Source: Clostridiales bacterium UBA6330
GTDB taxonomy: Bacteria > Bacillota > Clostridia > Oscillospirales > CAG-272
Reading direction: 5' to 3'
NCBI GenBank assembly: GCA_002438075.1
Contig: DJSQ01000043.1
Span: 1 to 17,567 of the forward strand
Length of the DNA: 17,567 nucleotides
The notes beneath the pieces were generated by a model. It saw only the letters and a list, made by a program, of their open reading frames with translations. It searched no databases and was not told the origin of the DNA. Below, in pieces: positions 13,012 through 17,567 of the stretch. Positions within the stretch are counted from its first letter, which is position 1; each line of letters starts with the position of its first letter. Both the position numbers and the translations under genes were made by a program.

Positions 13012-13524
13012 ATGAAAATTGCAATCGTTGGATATAGCGGTTCCGGCAAATCTACTTTGGCACGAGAACTTTCCAAAAAATATGAAACCGATATTCTGCA
13101 TTTTGACGCCGTTCAGTTTTTGCCCAATTGGAAGATACGCAGCGATGAGGAGAAAAAGAGAATAACAGAGAATTTTTTAGATACACACGACTCCTGGGTC
13201 ATCGACGGTAATTATTCCAAGTTGCTTTATGAGCGTCGTATGGAGGAAGCCGATATTATAATTCTTCTCCTGTTTAATAGGATTTCGTGTCTGTGTCGTG
13301 CATATCGCAGATACATCAAATACAAAAACACAACTCGTCCCGATATGGCAGAAGGTTGCCAAGAAAAGTTCGATTTAGCATTCATTAAATGGATATTATG
13401 GGACGGAAGAAGGAAAAGGAGAAGAGAGCAATATAAAAACCTGATTTCAAAATATGGAGATAAAGCAGTTGTAATTAAAAATCAGAAACAACTGGATACT
13501 TATGTTCAAAAGATAAGAAAATAA
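13012..13524 (+). CDS. P-loop kinase of the FlaR (DNA topology modulation protein)/adenylate-kinase-like type
   Basis: 170 residues. Walker A GYSGSGKST occupies residues 7-15. Other family landmarks are a DAVQFLPNW stretch (the LD...W.PNW-type site of this family), WVIDGNY, and a basic helix near the end (WDGRRKRRREQYKN). These proteins are P-loop nucleotide kinases named after FlaR but without established biochemistry. The ATG at 13012 is preferred over an upstream ATG at 12964 that lies inside the promoter; TGGGGGT precedes it. Codons are clearly more AT-rich than in the adjacent genes, suggesting recent acquisition. The ogt gene follows after 79 bases with no terminator, so the two may be co-transcribed. 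Confidence 0.82.
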   Translation: MKIAIVGYSGSGKSTLARELSKKYETDILHFDAVQFLPNWKIRSDEEKKRITENFLDTHDSWVIDGNYSKLLYERRMEEADIIILLLFNRISCLCRAYRRYIKYKNTTRPDMAEGCQEKFDLAFIKWILWDGRRKRRREQYKNLISKYGDKAVVIKNQKQLDTYVQKIRK

Positions 13525-13603
13525 ACAAATTCCTGCTTGCTGAATCGACAACCGAATCCCCAACCCACCCGGAACAGGAAATTAAAAGCAGAGGAAACCG
13601 AAC

Positions 13604-14137
13604 ATGATTTACACATCAGAATATCCGTCCCCGCTCGGCGGGATTCTCCTTGCGGCGGATGAGGTCGGACTGCGGGGGCTGTGGTTTGACGGGCAGAAAT
13701 ACTTTGCGCGCGATCTGCCGGACGAACGCACGGAGGCGGAAATCCCTGCCCTGTCGGAAGCCACGCGTTGGCTTGACCTTTATTTTGGCGGACAAGAGCC
13801 GGATTTTCTGCCGCCGCTTCACCCCATCGGTACGCCGTTCCGGCAAGCGGTATGGGAGATCCTTTTGCAGATTCCTTACGGCAAAACCGTCACATATGGC
13901 GAGATTTCCAAGCAGCTTGCGGAAAAGATGGGACTGGAAAGAATGTCGGCGCAGGCGGTTGGCGGTGCGGTCGGGCATAATGAGATTTCAATCATCATCC
14001 CGTGCCACCGTGTTGTCGGCACAGGCGGCAGTCTGACGGGATATGCGGGCGGGATTGACCGAAAAATCAAGCTTCTGAAATTGGAGCGCGCCGACATGAG
14101 CCATTTTTTCATTTCCCGAAAGGGCACGGCGCTGTAA
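13604..14137 (+). CDS. ogt: Methylated-DNA-[protein]-cysteine S-methyltransferase (Ogt type)
   Basis: 177 residues, the normal length for a two-domain enzyme. Residues 1-70 are the N-terminal domain (YTSEYPSPLGGILLAAD; GLWFDGQKYF). Residues 75-160 are the catalytic domain, with FRQAVWEILLQIPYGKTVTYG (helix-turn-helix region in two parts) and the acceptor motif IPCHRVVG with Cys134. The enzyme removes alkyl groups from O6-guanine or O4-thymine in DNA onto its own cysteine in a single-use reaction. A short extension (SHFFISRKGTAL) follows the usual end. The ATG at 13604 has GAGGAA eight bases upstream. It lies behind the kinase gene and probably shares its promoter. Confidence 0.93.
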   Translation: MIYTSEYPSPLGGILLAADEVGLRGLWFDGQKYFARDLPDERTEAEIPALSEATRWLDLYFGGQEPDFLPPLHPIGTPFRQAVWEILLQIPYGKTVTYGEISKQLAEKMGLERMSAQAVGGAVGHNEISIIIPCHRVVGTGGSLTGYAGGIDRKIKLLKLERADMSHFFISRKGTAL

Positions 14138-14227
14138 GCGGCAGTCAAATGTGCGTCGGTATCGCGCCACATCGGACGAGACCGGAACAAAGCAACCGCG
14201 AAAACGGCTTGCAGAATACAAAAGAAC

Positions 14228-14259
14228 AGAAAAGGGCTGAACCTTAATCGGTTCAGCCC
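14228..14259 (-). terminator. Terminator of the barstar gene
   Basis: GGGCTGAACC (14234-14243) pairs perfectly with 14250-14259 around a 6-base loop. On the minus strand the stem runs into TTTTCTGTTCTTTT. It lies 22 bases past the stop codon at 14281, and also faces the end of the convergent ogt gene. Confidence 0.85.
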
Positions 14260-14280
14260 AAATCAAATTCCGGTCATCCA

Positions 14281-14604
14281 TCATTCAATCTCATATTGCG
14301 CTTCTCCAATGACGATTTCAACCTTGATCTGAGCCTTGCAATCCTCATCGTAGTGCTTCAGCTCTTTGAACAGCTCCAACAGGATTTCGGCATGGCGGGG
14401 AAATTTTTGTCGGATTCGTTCCACACCGATTAGCTTTATGTGGAGCGGCTTTCCGACCATATCGGTCAGGCAGTCCCAACAGGCATCCCAATTCATGCCG
14501 TAATAGTCGGGAAAGTCCAGTTCATCCCTGATAATCCGATGAATATCGCCAATCCGGTTAATTCCCGAGAAATCCAAAATATACAGTTCTTTAGATTGAT
14601 ACAT
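14281..14604 (-). CDS. Barstar-family ribonuclease inhibitor homologue, orphan
   Basis: 107 residues, close to barstar length plus a short tail. The family signature DYYGMNWDACWDCLTD is at residues 33-48. Asn38, Asp40, Trp43 and Asp44 line up with barstar Asn33, Asp35, Trp38 and Asp39, which contact barnase, so the inhibitory face is kept. The ATG at 14602-14604 has AAGGGGG ten bases upstream. No barnase-like ribonuclease or polymorphic toxin is encoded anywhere in the window. It may be an immunity gene kept against toxins of neighbouring strains, or may inhibit a ribonuclease encoded elsewhere (inference). It ends at a strong terminator and lies downstream of the tRNA-Ser terminator. Confidence 0.9.
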   Translation of the reverse strand: MYQSKELYILDFSGINRIGDIHRIIRDELDFPDYYGMNWDACWDCLTDMVGKPLHIKLIGVERIRQKFPRHAEILLELFKELKHYDEDCKAQIKVEIVIGEAQYEIE

Positions 14605-14659
14605 GATTGATTTGCCCCCTTAAACAGGTGCGACATACTATGCGCCAACAGCTATACAA

Positions 14660-14674
14660 ATTGCTTGAAGCAAT
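14660..14674. repeat. Perfect dyad upstream of the barstar gene
   Basis: ATTGCTT-G-AAGCAAT is a perfect inverted repeat. A possible weak minus-strand promoter (TTGATT with TATAGC at short spacing) overlaps it, so it may be the control site of the barstar gene; the promoter call is doubtful. Confidence 0.35.
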
Positions 14675-14691
14675 CAAACCCTTTAGCAAAC

Positions 14692-14721
14692 AAAAAAATC
14701 CGGAGGCACCTGCCTCCGGAT
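14692..14721 (-). terminator. Terminator of the tRNA-Ser gene
   Basis: ATCCGGAGGCA and TGCCTCCGGAT (14698-14721) form a 10-11 bp stem with a tiny loop. On the minus strand it runs into seven T residues. It starts 4 bases past the encoded CCA end. Confidence 0.9.
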
Positions 14722-14724
14722 GAT

Positions 14725-14815
14725 TGGCGGAGAGAGAGGGATTCGAACCCTCGGTGCGTTTGACCGCACACCTGATTTCGAGTCAGGGCCGTTATAACCA
14801 CTTCGATATCTCTCC
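14725..14815 (-). tRNA. tRNA-Ser, anticodon CGA
   Basis: Read on the minus strand: acceptor arm GGAGAGA/TCTCTCC, anticodon stem CCTGA/TCAGG with loop CTCGAAA (anticodon CGA, reads UCG), and a long variable arm GTGCG/CGCAC typical of serine tRNAs. The T-arm is GAGGG/CCCTC with loop TTCGAAT; discriminator G and encoded CCA follow. The 91-base length suits a class II tRNA. It has its own promoter and terminator. Confidence 0.96.
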
Positions 14816-14846
14816 GTTTTGCTCGGACCATTGTCCGAACAGGAAT

Positions 14847-14875
14847 AGTATACCACATTTTTCTTCGGATTGCAA
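14847..14875 (-). promoter_or_regulatory. Promoter of tRNA-Ser
   Basis: On the minus strand TTGCAA (complement of 14870-14875), 17 bases, TATACT (complement of 14847-14852) with TGG before it. It lies about 30 bases upstream of the tRNA. The -35 box overlaps one arm of the inverted repeat at 14861-14910. Confidence 0.75.
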
Positions 14876-14910
14876 GACCTTTTTCAAAAAAAGTCCCGCA
14901 ATCCGAAGAA
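14861..14910. terminator. Inverted repeat between the FAD dehydrogenase end and the tRNA promoter
   Basis: Bases 14861-14873 and 14898-14910 are perfect 13-bp reverse complements (TTCTTCGGATTGC). An inner stem of GAC with T/A runs encloses the centre. It lies just past the stop of the FAD dehydrogenase gene at 14942 and probably terminates or caps that transcript; the T residues on the minus strand lie within the loop rather than after it, so efficiency is uncertain. Confidence 0.5.
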
Positions 14911-14941
14911 TTTTCTGTTTTTTGCGCTGTCAGGTGCCGCG

Positions 14942-16351
14942 TCAGACCGCGCCCTGCTCCTCTTCGGCAAGGATTCTGCCCATGAACACGCCCATTGCCG
15001 ATGCCATCATCAGTCCTCTGGTCCATCCGCTGGAGTCCCCGAGGCAATGCAGTCCCTTGACGTTCGTATTCAGCCGCTCGTCCATCTTCACGCGGTTGCT
15101 GTAGAATTTCAGCTCGGGCGAATACAGCAGGGTCTCATGCGCCGCAAAACCGGGCACAACCTGATCGACTGCCTGAATGAAGTTGATGATGTTGGTCATG
15201 GCTCTGTACGGCATAGCGGCGGTGATGTCCCCTGCCACTGCGTCCTGAAGCGTGGGGCGGACGTTCGACTGCGCCAGCTCCTTTTCCCATGTCCGCTTTC
15301 CGTCAAGGATATCCCCGAACCGCTGGACCAGAATGTGTCCCGCGCCGAGCATATTGGTCAGCTCGCCCACCTTCTGCGCGTACTCAATCGGCTGATTGAA
15401 GGGCACCGAGAAGTTATGCGAGCAGAGGATTGCAACGTTGGTATTATCCGATTTCTTTTCCTTGAAGCTGTGTCCGTTGACCACCGCAAGGTCGTTGTCG
15501 TAGTTTTCCTGACTGACAAAGCCGCCCGGGTTCTGGCAGAAGGTGCGCACCTTGTTTTTGAAGGGTGCGGGATACCCGATCAGCTTCGATTCGTACAGCA
15601 CGCGGTTGACCCACTCCATGACCTCGTTGCGGACCTCGACCCGCACGCCGATGTCGACCGTCCCGGGCAGGTGCGCGATGTTATGCTCGCCGCAGAGACG
15701 CTCCAGCCAGTCCGCGCCGCGCCGTCCCGTTGCGATGACGGTATGCGCCGCGTAGATTTCCTCGGTCACGCCGCCGTGGTTGACCGTCACGCCGAGGCAC
15801 TTGTCACCGTCCAGAATCAGGTTGTTGCATTCGTAGCCGAAGTACAGCTCCACGCCCGCGTCGCGCAGATAGTTTTCGATGTCCCAATAGAGCCTGTGCG
15901 CCTTCTCGGTTCCGAGGTGGCGAATCGGGCAATCGACCAGACGCAGTCCCGCGCGGATTGCCCGCTTGCGGATTTCCTTCACCTCATCGGTAATCTCCGC
16001 GCCCTCCACATGAGTGTCGGCTCCGAACTCCAGATAGATTTTATCGGTATAGTCGATGACCGACTGAATCAGGTCCACGCCAAGCAGCTGCGGCAGGTCG
16101 CCTCCCACGTCGCAGGAAAGCGACAGCTTGCCGTCCGAGAACGCGCCCGCGCCCGAAAAGCCCGTGGTGATGTGGCAATACGGCTTGCAGTTCATGCAAT
16201 GCCCCGTTTTCGCCTTCGGGCAGGAACGGTTCTCCACCGCTCTCCCCTTCTCCACGATGACAATCTTCTGCTTACAGCCGCGTCTGAGCATCTCAATCGC
16301 CGTAAAGATTCCCGCGGGCCCCGCGCCGACGATCAGAATATCTGTTTTCAT
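14942..16351 (-). CDS. FAD-dependent dehydrogenase/oxidoreductase (COG2509-like)
   Basis: 469 residues. The N-terminus has the dinucleotide-binding motif GAGPAG (9-14) in ILIVGAGPAGIFTAIEM. Four Cys (44, 52, 55, 59; pattern C-x7-C-x2-C-x3-C) precede the FSGAGAFSDGKL segment typical of this flavoprotein family. VIATGRRGADWL marks the second FAD contact, and GLHCLGDSSGWTRGLMMASAMG the C-terminal FAD-binding end. The reaction is not established for the family; the Cys cluster could bind an iron-sulfur centre or a metal (inference). The ATG at 16349-16351 follows AAGGAG by 8 bases. It has a consensus promoter overlapping the end of the upstream acyltransferase gene and a strong hairpin in its leader. 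Confidence 0.9.
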   Translation of the reverse strand: MKTDILIVGAGPAGIFTAIEMLRRGCKQKIVIVEKGRAVENRSCPKAKTGHCMNCKPYCHITTGFSGAGAFSDGKLSLSCDVGGDLPQLLGVDLIQSVIDYTDKIYLEFGADTHVEGAEITDEVKEIRKRAIRAGLRLVDCPIRHLGTEKAHRLYWDIENYLRDAGVELYFGYECNNLILDGDKCLGVTVNHGGVTEEIYAAHTVIATGRRGADWLERLCGEHNIAHLPGTVDIGVRVEVRNEVMEWVNRVLYESKLIGYPAPFKNKVRTFCQNPGGFVSQENYDNDLAVVNGHSFKEKKSDNTNVAILCSHNFSVPFNQPIEYAQKVGELTNMLGAGHILVQRFGDILDGKRTWEKELAQSNVRPTLQDAVAGDITAAMPYRAMTNIINFIQAVDQVVPGFAAHETLLYSPELKFYSNRVKMDERLNTNVKGLHCLGDSSGWTRGLMMASAMGVFMGRILAEEEQGAV

Positions 16352-16373
16352 TGTAATTTCTCCTTCCGCATAC

Positions 16374-16401
16374 AGAGAGCCGAGGTTTGCCTCGGCTCTC
16401 T
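16374..16401 (-). promoter_or_regulatory. Leader hairpin of the FAD dehydrogenase gene
   Basis: AGAGAGCCGAGG (16374-16385) pairs perfectly with 16390-16401 around a 4-base loop. There is no T-tract on either strand. It lies about 20 bases into the predicted transcript and just upstream of the ribosome site, so it may stabilise the mRNA 5' end, or act as a terminator-like barrier for transcripts from the lipid operon. Confidence 0.5.
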
Positions 16402-16427
16402 GCTGTCAGTTTCGGTTCTCAGCTATT

Positions 16428-16456
16428 ATTATACCACACGGCACGCGTCTTGTCAA
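16428..16456 (-). promoter_or_regulatory. Perfect consensus promoter of the FAD dehydrogenase gene
   Basis: On the minus strand TTGACA (complement of 16451-16456), 17 bases, TATAAT (complement of 16428-16433) with TGG before it. The -35 box overlaps the stop codon (16453-16455) of the acyltransferase gene. Confidence 0.85.
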
Positions 16457-17253
16457 CGCTTTTGCGACAAATTCTCCGCAATGGTGTTCCGCACACGTGC
16501 GGCAAGCGCCTCGGTCGTCATGGCGGCAACCTCCTCGCGGCTGATGATCTCCGCCACGTGGAGATGAACCTTTGCGCCCTTCCACGGGAAGTTTTGCGAG
16601 ATAATCTCGGTCCCCTCGGTTGTCATGACCACAACGGGAGCATTCGCCTTTTTCGCAAGGTAAAACGCGCCTGTCTTGAATTCCAACAGCTCGCCCGTCT
16701 TGCTCCGCGTCCCCTCGGGGTAGATTCCGATGTCCAGCCCCTCGGCTTTCATGCGCTCCGCCGCGCTTTTCAGCGTCCGCAGGGCGCGCATGGCATTTTC
16801 ACGGTCAATGGCATAGTAGCCCGCACCGCGCAGGTAGGGACCAACCAGCGGGAACTTGAAATTCGATTCCTTGGAAATGTAAATCAGGTTCCGCTTGCGG
16901 GTCTTTTGCAGGACCACCATCGGGTCAAAATCCGAGCGGTGGTTGCTGACAAGGACCATCGGCTCATCGGGCAGCTTCAGTCCCGTTACCCGAATGCGGA
17001 TGCGCATCAGCGCCATCAGCCAATCCGAGGACAGCCAGATGATGAACCGACAGAAGCGGCTCGAGCGCTCCCCCTCTCTGCCGCGCGGCAGGAACGGGAC
17101 CGTTGCAAACAACAGGATAAAGTAAAGCGCCGTTGCAAGGATGTATCCGAGCGGAATCATGCCGAACAGCCACCACGCCGAAAGCGACGGAATCCCAACC
17201 ACCAGTCCAACGGACACGCCGACCGACAGGAGCAGCAGGATCAAATTCAGCAT
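16453..17253 (-). CDS. 1-acyl-sn-glycerol-3-phosphate acyltransferase (PlsC type)
   Basis: 266 residues. Two N-terminal membrane helices (about 1-20 and 28-52) anchor a cytoplasmic acyltransferase domain. The catalytic NHRSDFD motif (NHx4D; His105, Asp110) and the glycerol-phosphate-binding YPEGTRS motif (178-184) are both intact. The enzyme adds the second acyl chain to lysophosphatidic acid to make phosphatidic acid. The ATG at 17251-17253 has GGAGG six bases upstream, embedded in the end of the preceding diacylglycerol-kinase-like gene with a 1-base gap, so the two form a phospholipid operon. A related family member acting on another lipid acceptor is possible, so no symbol is assigned. 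Confidence 0.9.
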   Translation of the reverse strand: MLNLILLLLSVGVSVGLVVGIPSLSAWWLFGMIPLGYILATALYFILLFATVPFLPRGREGERSSRFCRFIIWLSSDWLMALMRIRIRVTGLKLPDEPMVLVSNHRSDFDPMVVLQKTRKRNLIYISKESNFKFPLVGPYLRGAGYYAIDRENAMRALRTLKSAAERMKAEGLDIGIYPEGTRSKTGELLEFKTGAFYLAKKANAPVVVMTTEGTEIISQNFPWKGAKVHLHVAEIISREEVAAMTTEALAARVRNTIAENLSQKR

Positions 17254-17254
17254 C

Positions 17255-17567
17255 TTACGCCTCCGTCGGAACCGTTTCCGTCTCGGCTTCCGTCACGGAT
17301 TTCGCCGCACTGCGGACCGTGTACTCGGTCACGTTCAGCACCAGCTCGCCGTCAATCTGAAGCGCCACGGGACGGTCGAATTTCACCGTCATTTCATGCC
17401 CCGTCATCACCGAGACCATCTCGGTGTGCTTGATGTGCTCGCCCTTGAAAATCGAGGGGAACACAATCAGGGTCTTGAGCTTGCCCGAGCCGTACAGCAC
17501 CACCGTGGAAATCGTTCTTTCCTTATTGAGACGGTCCTGTGCGGGCGCAATGTTCATGCCGCCGCCG
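17255..17567 (-). CDS. Diacylglycerol kinase/sphingosine kinase family lipid kinase, C-terminal part
   Basis: Only the last 104 or so residues are in the window; the gene continues past the right edge. The visible part starts GGGMNIAPAQDRLN and goes on through KLKTLIVFPSIFKGEHIKHTE to VALQIDGELV. This is the usual end of YegS/DgkB-like lipid kinases, where GGG.....P and DGE are conserved. It continues into a charged tail ending VPTEA. The in-frame GGC GGC GGC codons beyond 17557 show that the methionine there is internal. It would phosphorylate diacylglycerol to phosphatidic acid, the same product as the adjacent PlsC-like enzyme. Confidence 0.82.
   Translation of the reverse strand, partial: GGGMNIAPAQDRLNKERTISTVVLYGSGKLKTLIVFPSIFKGEHIKHTEMVSVMTGHEMTVKFDRPVALQIDGELVLNVTEYTVRSAAKSVTEAETETVPTEA

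Noticed and set aside
14652..15047. 131-residue minus-strand frame running through the tRNA
   Set aside because: It reads through tRNA-Ser, its promoter and two hairpins; no coding features.
14870..16567. A 565-residue plus-strand frame opposite the FAD dehydrogenase
   Set aside because: Shadow of a well-recognised flavoprotein with a GAGPAG motif on the minus strand; no start signal on the plus strand.

Overview
The window looks like chromosomal DNA from a GC-rich Gram-positive anaerobe of the Clostridia, most like Oscillospiraceae/Ruminococcaceae. This is inferred from near-consensus sigma-A promoters (TTGACA-N17-TATAAT), AGGAGG-type ribosome binding sites, many intrinsic terminators, a tRNA with encoded CCA, and protein families typical of gut Clostridia. 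No marker gene fixes the species.

Left part (1-7800), all on the minus strand: an unusual three-gene locus. A promoter near 7780 drives a membrane protein of about 1024 residues. It carries an N-terminal membrane anchor, a coiled coil, a 151-residue domain of unknown function, a 16-residue Q-Y-D-E/T/G tandem repeat and a C-terminal domain resembling the C-terminal half of ribosomal protein uL15. Three bases later comes a 936-residue secreted and membrane-anchored protein with InlB-type repeats and an acidic tail. Behind its own promoter follows a soluble acidic protein carrying a second copy of the 151-residue domain, which aligns without gaps (71 of 151 identical by hand count). The locus ends in a hairpin-rich intergenic region with an inverted repeat that may be an interspersed element. 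This is the best candidate here for an undescribed system.

Middle part (7800-10980): a small Cys-rich zinc-ribbon-like protein and a divergent Xre-family regulator share an intergenic region with two similar dyads that look like operators. After a bidirectional terminator lies a GTG-started 50-residue membrane protein with a long leader, easily missed because of its size. Then come a Blt/SpeG-like GNAT acetyltransferase and a carboxymuconolactone decarboxylase-cupin fusion, probably co-transcribed.

Right part (10980-17567): a MATE efflux transporter behind a terminator-like leader hairpin; a small MGMT-family protein (minus); an AT-richer P-loop kinase of the FlaR type followed by an Ogt-type DNA alkyltransferase (plus); an orphan barstar homologue (minus); tRNA-Ser(CGA) (minus); an FAD-dependent dehydrogenase; and a lipid operon (minus) with the end of a diacylglycerol-kinase-family gene and a PlsC-type acyltransferase. 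This half is mostly housekeeping or stress functions: two alkyl-DNA repair-type proteins, drug efflux and phospholipid synthesis.
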